A DNA stretch of 64,000 bases from Chloranthus sessilifolius (GCA_021018995.1 CM037589.1:59780101-59844100); one strand, 5' to 3'; positions 34,182 to 49,100 are shown, counted from the first letter of the stretch. Translations and numbers: made by a program. The notes: generated by a model from the letters alone, not told the origin.

Positions 34182-37100
34182 GTATGCTTTTGAAAAATTC
34201 TCACAGTAAGAGCGTTTTTTAATAATTTGTTTGTGTGCGATATTAACATTGAATTTTAAGTCTACGCCTTGTGATTGTTTCAGGAATGCAACCTATACCA
34301 GCTTATGAAAGATCGAGGAAAGCTTTTTGCAGAGTCTGAAATCAGGAACTGGTGCTTTCAAGTATTTCAAGCTCTTGCTTATATGCACCAGCGTGGATAT
34401 TTCCATCGCGACCTTAAACCAGGTAAGGATCTTGCATTTCATTTGCTTTCAATCACTGTAAGTAAAATTTTCTGATCAGTCAGTTAATGTTATTTTCTAG
34501 CAAAATTAACTAATGGGTAAAATGTAAAAAGAGTGGCAAGGAAAAAAATGATTTTTGAGGATTTAACATGACTTTAGAAGAGCGTCTTGCGTCCTGTATA
34601 AATTAGACATGGAAATTTACATTGCACAGAAACACTAAAATAGTAGTGACTATAAAACAGGATAGGCACTTGTTGTATAAAACTATATATAATGTTCCGT
34701 TCTTGATGTTCCACCTGTGCCATTGCATTCTTTCATGCGTAGTCATAAAAGTCGACATTAAAAAAAAAAAAAACTAAAAATATCCAAATTAATGGTGTGA
34801 GGAATTTTCCTGAATTTTATTTGTATGCTACATGTGTTATTTAATTATAGATGTGCCTTTTATCAAACATCTTATAGTTTTTTTTGTTTATTAAAAACTT
34901 TATTTATAACTTCAAGGTTTTTATGATATATTTATATAACCTTTTCCACAAATTTTACTAAGTTCTATCAAAATTTCCCAAATTAGTCTGAATTTTCCCG
35001 AATGGACCCCTTACTTGATTATTGTTGTATCCGACTTTGTGACTATGCTTTAATGTTCCACTAAGTGATTTTCCTAAGGACACTAATATATATATATATT
35101 TCCTGCGCATTCTGCATTAAAAATACTTGTGCAGGTACCCCAATACCAGTTTTTTTCCTCTATTTTGAGTAGAAATTCGATCCGGATACCATTATGATAT
35201 GGGCACATCTTTTTTTGTTTTAATATTTTATAAAATCATCCTGAGTTTATTGATATCAATATAGGCATTTGTATCTGCATGCTAGTGTTTCAGTTGCTTG
35301 GATTTCTGTGTGGACTTTTTAATCTAAATTAAGTGAAATTTTGGAGTAGTTCATCCTTTTTCTCTATCACATCCTTTATGCTTAAATTTGGCAATTCTTT
35401 CCATAGTGCATGTTATTATCTGAATGAGGGATTTTTTTTTAATCTGTATGTCAATCCTACCTTTAAGCAATGGAGTATGTCACTTCTTCTGCTGGTTGGT
35501 CTAGAAATCCGATATAATTATTGGATGGTATCCATGAACTCTTCATTGAGTGTATCTTAATAGTTTATCACTGAGCCTGCACTGTTGGAATGCAACAACT
35601 TACACATTAGTGATCCTTATAGAGAACCTATTGGTTACAAAAGACATAATCAAGGTCGCTGATTTTGGTCTTGCTCGAGAAAACTCGTCCTCGGCTCCAT
35701 ATACAGAATATGTCTCAACTCGCTGGTAAGTGCTGTGGTTGTTTCTCATATATTTACTTTGTTTGTTTTTTCTCTCTTAATCTGAATGGAGCCTAGTATT
35801 TTGTATGTTGATGATGTAGGTACCGAGCACCTGAAGTTTTGCTCCAGTCATCAGTATATAACTCCGCAGTTGGTGAGTGAACAGAGAAAAAGATTTAGGA
35901 AATCCTTCATTATATAGTGCATTGATACATTTTTGTATATTTCTGTTTTGCATCCAGATATGTGGGCAATGGGCGCTATCATGGCTGAGTTGCTTACACT
36001 CCGCCCTCTTTTTCCTGGTTCCAGGTACCCTTTCCATTGGGATGCTTCTTTGGCAGTTATATAGTTTCTGTAACTGGTCAGATAAATGTCTTATTGTTGA
36101 AGTGATGTTTTCTAGATTTTTTGGGTTTAATTTCTCGAATGAACTTGTGAGAGAACACATATTACTGATTAATAGAATCTAAATAGCTGAAAAAAATTAT
36201 GAAAAACATTCAGCTGGGAACTAAGTAAATTGAATTGATATTTTTTTGAGTTGATAATGAAGACCTTTTATTAAAAGGAGACATATGCACAGAGGAGGAG
36301 CCGTTTGCGAGGACCAAAGAGGTACCAAGGTACCAGGAAAAACAAAAACAATACATAAAAAGCACAAAAAACAACAGCAGAGATCAGAAACTAAAACAGG
36401 GAGAAAGACTAATCCCTGCCAAGAAAACTAATGCCAATTTTCACGAACCCCCCTCGCCTTACTGTTTCTACTGCGTGAGTTACTTCTATTTTCAATGAAG
36501 ATGCGATAATTTCTCTCTCCAAATACACCAAAAAATAGTAATCGGAATTATTTTCTATAGCACCATACCTCCTTCACATAAAACAGCTTGCAAGTGACTA
36601 CCCAAACATTTGATGAGTTATGTCCGACACCCAAAATGACAAAAGGGCAATGAATCATGAGATGCTCCACTGACTCCTCCTATCCCTTGCAATAATAACA
36701 CACTAAATTAGGACCGGCATGCTGCTTTCAGCCAAATTATTCGCTGGCTGAATTCTGCCCCAAACAGCATGCCAAAAAACGGCGGATGCTTCGACCTTCC
36801 ACATATCAATCCCTCTCTAATCAATTAGAGGTCTCCTTCCATGTAAAGATTTAGCTGTAAACATTCCTTTCCTATGGATTTTCCATATTCTGATATCATC
36901 TACATTGCAACGTACCATTTACAGAAGAAAGCAATCCTGTTAGCTCGGGAAAAGCTTCCACCACTTCTGGTTTTAACTGTTGAGGAATTTCTTCTTGGCA
37001 GGATGTGCCATACTAGCACACCATTCAACCATTCAGCACAGTCCCGAGTCAGTATGTCGTTGCAAACTGCCAACTGAAGTGGTTTGAAAAACTCAGTGAA

Positions 37101-40100
37101 AGAGCTAATTAGTCTTGCCAGCAATTGGTCCAGAATTTTATATAATTATTCCCTGTGCCAGGCCTGTACCTAATACATTTAGCAAAAACCTTTCTTTACT
37201 TTGTGTAGACCCTTCCACCACCCAGATGCTGAATTAAGACCAGTGGACCTGATGGCTCATACTGTCTACTGACCCTGTATTTTGCAACCACCATTGAGGC
37301 CCATAGAGTCAGAACTTGGAATCCTCCCCCAATCGCTCTAACAATTGACCTAGCAATGCTTTGTTCATCACCTGCATATGTTTGACGCCCAATACTCCCA
37401 TCGTCCTTGAGAAAAAAAACTTCTCACTTAATTAGGTGCATTTCCTTACCAAATCCCTCACAACTACTTAGAAATTCTCTCTCGAGATGTTCAAGCTTCT
37501 CAATCACACCAATTGGGCAATTGTGGACCGTGATGCGGAAATATGCTGCTCCATTTAGAGTCAAGGTGTTTACGTGGAAGGTCGCGTTAAAGTGAATTCT
37601 GACATGCATACAACAACTAGAGAGGGATGGAGGTGCCTAGTGACTGTAAGTTCTAAGGTGTGGTGGAAGAGACAATGGAGAATTTGTTCCATTAATTCTG
37701 ACATTACGATGTGACTTTGCGAGCCAGATATGGGAATCGTTCTTGGCATTGTTCGGAATTAGCAGATGCAGCGGGAGTTCTGTGCCTCCGTCTTGACTGG
37801 TTTGGCTGGAAGGAAAGAAACAAACAGATATTTGACAACAAATTTCTGGGCTCTTAACTTTATCATTGTCTCCATCCCGAGAACCGTTTTTGGTGGTGCT
37901 TCGCGGCTCCTTGGTGCTCGGTTGAGTTCGTCACTGAAATCCTACTGGACAGTCTTCCTATCCTTCTATTCTGGCCTCTCAGTGGCAGCCAGTGTAGTTT
38001 AGTTTGCTTTTAATTTCTGCTTTCTTTTGTTCTTTTTAATTTTTTTCCCCATTTCTTTTTCTTTACTCTTGGTTGTTTCTTCTTATATAAAAAAAATACT
38101 CTTGGTTGTTTCTTGGCAAAGCTTCTTGCTGCACTTTCTTTGATCAGCTGTAAGTCCGTCATATTTTATTGAAAGTATGGCTATAATTTGCTTAAAAAAT
38201 AAAAAAATTAAAATACACCAATTGGACAATTGAACATTTCCATGAAGTAGACTGCCAAATTAGAGAGTAGCCATAATGAATATGTTTACTTTCCACTGAT
38301 GGATGGTAGCTTGCATTTCCAAATTGCTAGTTTTCTTTCCACTCTTTCCACCACTGGATTCCCCAAGGATTTGTTGGGCTTCCCAAGAAATAACGGCAGC
38401 CCCAAATGAGATGAAGGAAGTTCCCCCCATCCATATCTGAAGCTCCTAGCCAACTCGGCCATCCTATCATCAACTCTAACCCCTATAATTTAGATTTGCC
38501 AATATATACGTTTTCTCTCAACATTAAATTCAAAACAACAAAGTAGGCAGAATTGAAATTTCTAAACTCCACATTAGAGGCCCCACAAAAGTTCCTTAAG
38601 TTTAAAAAATATGAATGGATATTTTCTTAAGCTTCTAAAAATTTTCCTACATTTTTGGTGTTTGGCTTTCATTCTTTTGCTATCGCTCCTGTTATCTACA
38701 TTTATCTTTTGTTGCTCTTTTCATCTTACTATATGCATTAGTCTTGTGGCTGTGGTTGTCTTGTTGAGACTTAGGTGGCTGACATAATTTTATTTCGTGG
38801 TCCAGTGAAGCAGATGAGATCTACAAAATATGCAGTGTGATAGGTAGTCCTGATCAGAATTCCTGGGCTGAAGGACTGCAACTGGCAAAGATGATAAATT
38901 TCCAGTTCCCCCAGGTCAGTTCCAATTTTTGCATCCTTTTATATTATTGCCAGTTTGTTTGATGGAGTGGAGCTGACCATATTTATCGAGAAGACACTGT
39001 TATAAGTTGTTACACATTTTAGTCATCAACTGTTAGGATCCTTTCAACATTTAGTTGGACATCACTTAGGTCTGGATTTGTTATAGTATGGTAATTGCTA
39101 AATTTATTTTCAGTATTTTGTAAGCAGGTATGCATTCAATTCCGCCCATTTATATGCAAGAAAATGCTTATTTGATGTCAAATATGCATGCAGGATGATT
39201 CGATTCAAGACAGTATTATACATGATCATTTACTTGTTTCTACAGTTTATTAAATTAAGATGGAGAACATAGCATTTCATAAGTTTTTAATCTTACCTCT
39301 ATCAATTTTTTAAAGTTCCCATATTGATCTCATTTTGTACCTTTGATGTATTAAAATTGTTTAATGTGTATCCTTTTTATAGAGCCTCTGCTCTCTTGAC
39401 ATTGATAAATCCAGATTCCTTCTCAGATTTATATCCCCCACCATTCCTTCCATAATTTCCGGCTACTGCACAATAAATTCATTTTGCTCCACCATAACAT
39501 ACAGGCACACAGCCACAGGATTGTGTACATTTCGACCACAGGAATCTCTCTAGTCCAAGTGTCATGTGAAAATATGATTCTATTACCAATCATCTCCCCG
39601 TTCTAGCCTCGTAGATTGCTCAAATTTTTTCTTTACAGCACAAATACCTTTCCACGAAGCTGAACCCCTCCCATTTTTGCATGATTCAATTATGTAGACA
39701 CTCACACGTCCCCCATAATTCGCTCTTACCGCTGTCAGCCAGAAAATCTCCCCTTCCTTACCAATCCTTCAATAACCATTTATCTAATACCTGTCTCCCC
39801 CACTTTTGATTTTATACATCCTGCGTACTTGGGAATTTGGCAGACCTCCTAACCAAGATGAAAGTTTTAGCTGTTGCCCCGTCCCACCCCTAAAAAATTC
39901 TTTAAATATGCTCGAGTCTTTCCATCACATTCACGTGTGACCTGACATTCAAACATTGACACAGAAAAGACGGAGATATGCAAGAGCTGCTTTAATGAGT
40001 GTGAGCCCTTTCCCAATCGTTAATAGGTTGCTCTTCCACGTAGCCAGCCTTTTTTCAAAATTTCACTAGTTCTTCCCATAAAAGCTTTCTTCGGCCCAAG

Positions 40101-43100
40101 GATCAAAATAGCAGTTTTGTTTTCAGTTTCGGGCATGACCGAAACCAAAAATTTGAACCAAAATTTCCCCTCCATTCATTTTTTGATCTAAATTTCAGGT
40201 CAAAATTTCGTTTCGGTGGGGACTGAAACATTTCGGCCGATAATTTGAATTATCGGCCGAAATTTTGAATCATTCTTCGGCCGCCCTACGCTCATTACAG
40301 TAGAGATTTCTCTTCCGTGTAGCCAACTTTTTTTCGAATCTTTCCACCACTTATTCTCATTAAACTTTCTCTGAGCTCCCACAATAGTAGATGCGAATAG
40401 GACGAAGGTAACATGTTCGAATTACATCCGATGTAATTCGCAAGACTGGCCATCTCGTTCTCTTCAACCCTCACCCTGAAAATTATAGTTTTCCTCATAT
40501 TAACCTCTGACCTGAGCAAGCTTTATAGCACCGTAGGGTTACTGTAATACTTGACAATTGTTCTTTAGAAAAGCCCTACACAAAATAATTGTATCATCTG
40601 CAAACTATAAGTGTGTTATTTCCAGACCTTCCTTTGCAATATTTTACCCAATGAAGAATTTAACGTTTGCAGTCATTTTAAGAAGTTTACCAAGAGCCTC
40701 CCCTATAATGTTGACGAGGATGGGTGACAATGGGTCTCCTTATCACAGACCTCTAAAGCTCTTGAAATACCCACACAGTAATTGAAATGGAGAACCAAGC
40801 AGTCGAATAACATGCCTTCATCCACTCTCCACTTTGAACCAAAATCCGTTCTTCTAAGCATGCATTCCAAGAATCTCTAATGACCTTGATCATAAGCTTT
40901 CTCCATGTCCTCCTTCCAAATGATCCCTCATTTAGATCTGTGCCTTGAATCTAGCATCTCGTGAGCATGAACAGCCACTTCCACAGGCTGCCTTCCCGCT
41001 ATAAATTCCCCTTGAGAATTCAAATTAATCTTTCCCATAACAAGTTTCATGCTGTTAGCAAGCACCTGGGCCATAGTAAGCAGTCATCATTATATCCTTA
41101 TCCCATATATTTGGGGTTGTTTAATCTTATAAACACCTTTGCGGGCCTATTTCTCTATTCATTTTGCTGCTTCCCATGAGGTCTTCACTAGTTTATCTCT
41201 TCTCCTACTGCCTTGTCCTTGTATCTTCTCAGTCCTTCGTATAAGGCCTATCTTTGACCTTTGATGGATATGCAAAACCATCTCAAACGGTATTCCATAA
41301 ATTTTCTCTTATGAATTCTTTCATTATTTTATCCATTCCTGTCACTCTACTCATCCATCTTAGCATGCACACTTACACCAACATTTTCTCTCTCTTCTTG
41401 TTGCTTCTTTCTAGCCCAAGATCCTGCATGATGAACTAAGCAGGTCTTATTACCATTTTATGAGACCACCCCTTCAATCATGGTGACACACAATCACACA
41501 ACACACCACTCGCTTATCTCTGCTTCACCACCCTATATTGGTCCTTTTAATGCATTGTGTCGCGAAATTGTTTTTACTTTGACCAAATAATCCTCCAAAC
41601 TCTTATTGTTCTCTAAACTCGTACTCCAAATATTTGGTTGTTATTTTGATAATTTTCAAACCCTTTTTACAAGGCCCTTCTCAACGTTCAAGTTCATCAT
41701 TTACTTGTTTCCTTGTCTGGCCAAGTATCACTGGAATCACATTATCAAACATCATCATCATCATCATTACCTATTTGGGGTCAGCTTTGCAGCTCTTATT
41801 TCTCCATTCATTTCTATTCAGGGCTAAACTCTTCGTTACGCTACAATCCTTCATATCGCTTCTCACCACTTCCCTCTAGGTCTTCCCTAATCTTCAACTT
41901 CCACTTCTTTATTTTTGTTTTGTCTCACTCCTTCGTATAGGGGCTGCTACCCACCTCTAATATTAGATATATTCAAACCATCTCTAACGACATTATGTAA
42001 TTTTCACCTCTATAGGAGCCACCCATAAAGGCTCTACAAATACAAGGACATAGCAGAAGAGGAATACCAGTAAAGACCTGGAGGGAAGCCGTGAGCAGGG
42101 ATATGAAGGATTGTGAAGTTACAAGGAGCTTAGCACTAATCTGAAACGAGTGGAGAAATAGGACTTGCAAAGCGGACCCCAAATAGATGGGGATAAGGTC
42201 ATTTTGATGATGATAGGAGCCACCCATAAATTCTCATGTACTTTTTCCTAATTTTATTCTTTCTTGTCACTCCACTCATCCATCTTATATGTGCATTTCA
42301 GTCATATGTACTCGATCTTCTTGTTGCTTCTTCATAGCCCAACACTTGGCACCATAAAGTTGGGTAGGTCCTAGGAAATTTATTACAACATCCCTTCAAT
42401 TGAAGTCGCGAATGTTGATCACACATCACACCATTCTCTTATTTCCAGTTCGCCTACCTTGCACTTGCATTGGTCTTGTTTGAGATTTCCTCGAACCAAC
42501 TCTTTGGTTGTATAGTGGGAAAGCCAATTACTGAAATCTAATGTAATTGTGACACTAAATGGTTTTTTTTTTCTCACTTCGACCAAATATCTTCTGGACT
42601 CTCATGTTGACCAAACTTGCACTCCAAATATTCCGTTCTTATTTCGCTAATTTTTAAACACTTTTAAGGCTTTTCTCCAAAGTTATAACTTATAATTTAC
42701 TTATTTCCTTCTCCAGCCAATTATCACCACATCATATTCTAACAAGATACTGCATGGAATCTCATCGTAATTGCTGCTATCAATTCATTCATAACCAATG
42801 TAACACAAATAACGACTCAATGCAGACCTTTGATGTAACTCAACTTTGACTAGAAACTTAGCTCTCTCTGCTCGCTTATAATTTTTATATTATTTTCACC
42901 CCTTCATCCATATCTTGGATATTTTTAATATACTTTTTTTATATTGCGTTATTACCCTAGTTATGTAATTGAGTTTGCTAAACTATGAAAACATTAATAA
43001 ACTTTATAAAACAGCTATGGATTATAGACATAAGTAAATGTGTTCAACAATTTTTTAACTTCCATGGTGTAGTGAGTGCTCACTTCCATGATGATTTGCT

Positions 43101-46100
43101 GGTGAATGGGTTCGACCTGGTTGGGACCCAAACATCGCCGATGCTAATGCAGTCACCTATGACAACTATAATTCACATGTTATATATTAGGCAGGGGATT
43201 TTGCATGTGGATGTGTATATTTTCCATCTCTCAGTATATTACTACTTTCTCTCTGGCATACTGTTGTTCATTGACGCTTGGTGTACTATTGACCATCCTT
43301 TTGTTTTTTCCCCCAAAGTAAGACTGAGCTGAACGTTGCTGATAAATTGCTATTTTGCAGTTGTCAAGCGTCCATCTCTCTGTACTAATGCCATCAGCCA
43401 GTAAGGATGCAATTAGCCTCATCTCAGTGAGTACAATTTGATGAAGATTATATCATGTGTTGTCTTTGTGCATGATTTTACGATCTTGTAACATAGAAAA
43501 TTTTCTACACATATTTCACATTTTAATTGTTGATTGGCCTTAAATTCAATGTTGCTAGACCAGACTGTAATGGTGGTCTGCCTGCGGTATGACTCGAACT
43601 GGCATTTCTGCCAATTTTGTCTGTTCCAGCTCTAACCTGGAATCAGTAAATGGCCCGGGCCTATCTCGTCTGACTTATTTCATGCGGACTGGATGGTTCC
43701 TTGCGAACCTGCCAGTCTCGGGAAAAATCACTCACTTTGTGAGTAGGGCTGTCAACAGGTCGGGTAGGGCCAAAATTTAGGCTGGCCAATAAGAAAATAC
43801 AAATGCCCGACACAACCCGACCCAAAAACCCGACCTGACCTGATCCAATAAAACATTTTTTTTTACACTTTTTCCATATAAAATATCGGGTCGGGTCGAC
43901 CCGTCCCGGAAAATACTCGCCCCGAATGTCGGGTCAGATGTCTCATGCCCGATCCGGTAAATTATCGGGTCTCCTGACTGTTGACTTCCTTAGTTGTGAG
44001 GTATGCATTCAGGCCAGAGGGCTGTAAAAAAATATATAAGAACTAAAAATTACTTAAGGCTACATACTTAAAAAAACAAGTGTTATTTGATCAAACTGGG
44101 TGGATCACCTGTCAGATTGAATCCGCTTTTCTGCCACTTCCATCAATGGTCCAGTTTTCAGAACATTGCTTATAAATTGAAAATGTTTGTGCTGATTTTA
44201 GTATGAAGACTCATAAGTAATAATTCTGAAAATTTTAGTTTACTGTGGAAAACTTCAACATTAATCTTACTTGTTTCTGCACATTATCCATGAATATGTA
44301 CAGACCCTATGTTCGTGGGATCCCTGTAGGAGGCCTACAGCTGCTGAGGCCCTTCAGCATCCATTCTTCCAGGTGACGTTTGCTTATATGTCATGCCTCA
44401 CACACTCATACACCGACACTTTTAGTTTTTATTTTATTTTATTTTTTATTTATAATTTGACCTTAATCTTCTGTTGTTTTTGTAATATAGCAGACCTGCT
44501 TTTACATTCCACCATCGCTTCGATCGAGAACAGCTCCCAGAACACCTCCTTCTGGTTTGTTTTTTATTTTTAATTTTATTTATGTACACTTTTTTGTCTT
44601 TTTGGGAACAGCCTGTTATTCTGGGGTTGGGCATGCTCTCACAATCTGATTTTCTTGTATCTTAAGTGGGGGCAAGAGGACTTTTGGAACAGAAGAATGC
44701 TAGAAAATATTCTGGGTCGTTATCTAACACAAAGCCGCCCAGCAACTTAACTTCTGCAAAGATACATGCTCCTATTAGTACAGGTGATTTTACTTCAATT
44801 TACTCATGTAATTTATGATAAGTACTAAATTATTCTCTCTACGTAACTAAAGCACTGGAATCTTTGTGAGTTTTTTTTATACCGAATAGAGAAAATCTTA
44901 AAAAGTGTTGATATCTTTGTACGAAGGGTGGTCATATTCTTTAAGTGCTTGCTTTCCCATCATTTTCAAATTGGATTTTCGGGGGGGGGGGGGGGGGTTT
45001 AGTTTTGTCTATGGTAAGGTTTTTGAAATTTAGTAGGATGTAGATATATAAATATATTGTATTGTGAATTGTTGCAGGCGTGCAAAGAAAACTGGAAATG
45101 GATCATCAGGTGAGGGAACTCATCTCAGTTTTAATGACTGCATTTTGATGACAATACCTTGATTCCATCATCTCATTTCTCTTGGGTTAAATTTCCATTT
45201 TAGGTTAAGGAGGCCAATAAAGATGAAAAATCTGTGAAGAGCACTGCCAAACAGCCGAGGTATCGACCACAAGCAAGAAACAGCCTAGGTAATGATTTTT
45301 CCTATCTTTTTAGCAAAAGATGGATATCTCTGTTCTATATTTTTAAGTTGATCTAGGATGTTTGCTTTAAAATTTCTCATGTGCATGAGGTGTTACACAC
45401 TTGCCCAACTACCTTTCTTTCTCTCTCTCTCTCTCTCTCAAATTTTGGGTGAAAAATATGAAAAATCCATACCCATGAAATGAAGAGAAAAGGGGTGGGG
45501 GTAAAACCCTAGAGGAGCTGCTGAACCTTTAGAGATTTCGTGTAACTCACAATCACATGCCACGTGGCATGTGAGCTACACTTGAGTGTATAGTTGAACT
45601 CTACAACTCTAGTCAGGGACCCCTTAACCATATAAAACGGTGGGAGCATTTAAGTTAGTTAAACTCTACTCTTGAGTCATTTGGGTGCCACTTATCTTAC
45701 CAATCTGAAGATCTGGTACCACATGCACTAGGTCAATCAATGACCATCCAAAATAAAAAAAAAATTTGTTGTCAAAGGTTGAAGATTTATATTGCAGTGT
45801 TTTTGGGTGAAAAATTCATATATTTGACCCCTGAAATGAAAGTGAAGAGTTTTTAAAAAAAAAAAACACACTAGAGGGATTGGTGAACCCTTAGGCGATG
45901 TGGTGTAACACCTGATCATGTGCCAGGTGGTACGTGATCTACACTTGAGTATAGAGTTGAACTCTACAACTCTAGTGTAGGAACCCCATGACTATATGAC
46001 GGGGAACGCCAAGTTTAGGAGCCTTGGATTTGGGGCAACAACAGATTCTCGACGTCGGAAGAAGCGTTGAGGAAGCCTGGGTACCGTAGCCTTAGAGAGA

Positions 46101-49100
46101 AACAGATACAAACTGTGGGAGAACAGTACTACAGCGATCCCTCGCGCGAGTGACCACTTAACCTCGTGCGAGCGACCTCGCTCGAGCGAGCCACAACGTC
46201 GACTTCAGACGGGATTTTACGTAAAACTTCCCTTTTTGTGTTTATTTAGTATTAGAATTCTTTTATTTCGAACTTAATTATTGGTGGCCTATATATAGAG
46301 GCTTGTAAAGACTTTTTAGTTAGTTTTTTTATTATTGAATGAAAGAGAGTTGCTTTTGTGCAAACCCTAGAGAGCTTGTGAAGAGTTTTCAATTGAGGGA
46401 GTGAATCCTTCAAAACTTGAGGAGTGAGCAATCGTTTCTCGTGCGACTTGGTGCGAAACCGACGTACAGCCGTGGTGTGAAGCTTCGGAAAATCCTTAGT
46501 GTGAAGCCTTGGAATCTATCCTTTTTATCTTGTCTTTTCTCTAGTATTGTCAGGTATTAATTTTCTTTAATTCCGTTGATAAAAATCAAAATCCCCAAAA
46601 TTGTTTCCTTTTGCTAAATTATTCTAAGCTTTCTTTCATTTAAAATCCTCGAGGAGTCGAGAGACGATATTGCGATTGTCGATTGATGCCTAAATTAGAA
46701 CAAATCTTGAGTTCCCTCATCGGAGCCGTTTTTCTACATTGGGAAAATTTTACGCATGCGACGCTAAAATGGATTAATCTAATTGTTTTATTAATTTCAT
46801 TGAATTAATTTTGTGTTGCTTGATTTTGAATATTTCCGCTATTCAATACATTCTAAAGTTAATTCCAAATTTGCATATTAGGGTTTTAGCGTTTGTCCCG
46901 CGTCACTATATAAGACAGCGGGAGCATATGCGTCTTTCTCTTCTGAATCACAATATTTGCAAGAGGATTTCAGTGTTTACCATACTTGATGTAGAGTTGA
47001 ACTTTACAACTCTAGCTCAGGACCCCCCCTTAACCATATAAGATAGCAGGAGCCTGCATTTGAGTTGCAGAGTTGAACTCTACACCCGAGTCATTTGGGT
47101 GTCATGTATCACTAGGGTTGCAACTGAGCCTAGCCGAAGCCGTGCCTGGGTCCGCTCTAGCTCGGCTCTACCTTAGAACCTGAGCTCTAGCTTGCCTCTC
47201 GGCTCTTCGAGCCTATAACTTTCGAGCTGTAGCTCAGCTCTACCAAGCTCCAATCAAGCCAAGTGAATATATTTTTGTTTATGTTAGTTTGTGATTTTGT
47301 GACTGGAGATGGTAGTTGTTGAGATGGTGATAGTGGTTGTTGACTGAGATGATGGTTGTGTCATGTGTGTTGGCCATTGAGATGGTGATGGTGGTTGTGT
47401 AAGAGAGTGCTTCTATGAGAGAGAGAAGGGAGATAATAGAGAAAGGAGATGAGTGGAGAGATGCGAAAGCTCGCAAATTTAAGTTGAAAGCATCATCACC
47501 ATGACCTCTCCTGTTCAAGGGGAGGCTGGTTCTGGTACGGATGGGTCAACCGATGATCCTTGCACACCTAAGAATACTTCACAATACATATGCCTTGCAG
47601 TCAACGAATAGGAGGTGGGGATCAGTTCAGGCATGGAGGTGACCAATAATGATCAGTGCTCTCCGGAGAAAGCTTCGGATCTGGTACCGACCGTTCAAGA
47701 CCCAACCGATAATCTAGGTTGGTTTGAGCGGGATTTTTAGAATTTGAAATTTCAAAAAGCCTTTATAGCTCTCACATACGAGCCGTTGGAGAGGATGAGC
47801 CGGAACATTTTCAAAATAAAGCTGCTAGCTAACCCCGCTCCAATGTTCCAACAAGCTGTTTTGACCTTTTGTCCTTATCTGAAGGTACTTCTAAAAAGTG
47901 GGTCCAACCAGATTTCTTTAAGGATATGGAGATCAACGATAGCCAAGACCTCCTACCTGGTGTTACTTTGGAAGGAAACACTAGGGACCATATTGGGCAA
48001 GATATCGAATGTATTTTTGTACTCGGCTTAGAAACTGAGGTTAGTATCGATGTTGGTAAGCCTAGAACGGATGATATAAATTAGGTGAACAATGGTCCTA
48101 CCGTCGCTCTAAAGGGCCAAGTGATGCCTATTTCTAGGAATCTACTGGTTAACTGCCTTGAAGAGGAGTTTAGAGCCTTTAGTTCTACAGCGTTGGGCGA
48201 ATGTAGCAACAAGACACCGAATACGGATTTCGGCCTTGAGGTGGAACCAACTAAGCTATCAGAGCCAAACACGATTAACAACTTGATTGAATTGGCTAAT
48301 AATCTCGGAATGACCTTTCAAGGATCCAATGAGAGACTACAAGCAGTGTTCGACGACATTATTAAGAATAGAAATAATCAAAGGGAAGATTTCAAAGTTA
48401 GAAAGAGAGGGAGCTCAGGAATAACGACGACTGATGACGGGGGCTTCTTGGAGGGTGGCATGTGATGGTCTTCTGTTGAACTCTACACTCGAGTCATTTG
48501 GGTGCCACATGCATATGTAGTAGGTTGATCAACGGCCATAAAAAGGATAAAAATTGTGTTTATACTGTCGATTTTGTGTGGAAGGTTGAAACTTTTCAAT
48601 GGCGAAATATCCTTGTCTCCTGTGAAATGAAAGGGGAAGTCTTTTTTTTTTTTACCTAAAACGTTAGAGGGACTGGTGAACCCTTAGAGGATCTATTGTA
48701 ACTTGCAATCACGTGCCATGTGGCATGTGATCTACACTAAACTGTAAAGTGGAACTCCGCAACTCTGGTTCACGAACCCGTTAACTTACGATTTATTTGA
48801 ATATATTTTCTATCATACCTGGATCTTTTTCCCATTGAAAGATCTTAATTGTTCCTCCCAAACCATTTACTGTGGCCAGATGCCCTAACGCCGTAGCGAT
48901 GATTTTGGGTATTAGCGATTACGAGGTAGACCTCTTTGATCCTGTCTGATTTTCAAAAAGTGATGTGGAATTGGATAACTTGTTTCCATATCATCGCTAC
49001 GGCGATTACGAGGTAGACCTCTTTGATCCTGTCTGATTTTCAAAAAGTGATGTGGAATTGGATGACTTGTTTCCATATCTTCAGTTATACCCTTTATAGA

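Larger units (their letters stand above)
45440..48810. repeat. Satellite-like tandem repeat split by insertions, kinase intron 15
   Basis: Units of about 310-330 bp share the landmarks TTGGTGAACCCTTAG, CACATGCCACGTGGCATGTG, GTTGAACTCTACAACTCTAG, CCATATAA and CGAGTCATTTGGGTGCCAC. One unit occupies about 45455-45765 and a second 45770-46010. Parts reappear at 46985-47110 and 48465-48800. Foreign DNA at about 46010-46925 and 47110-48465 separates them. Confidence 0.7.

Noticed and set aside
33779..34249. 156-codon minus-strand frame
   Set aside because: It is antisense to confirmed kinase exons 2-4; a shadow frame.
35777..36182. Frames of 101 and 127 codons on the two strands
   Set aside because: They overlap kinase exons 7-8 and their introns in the wrong frame or strand.
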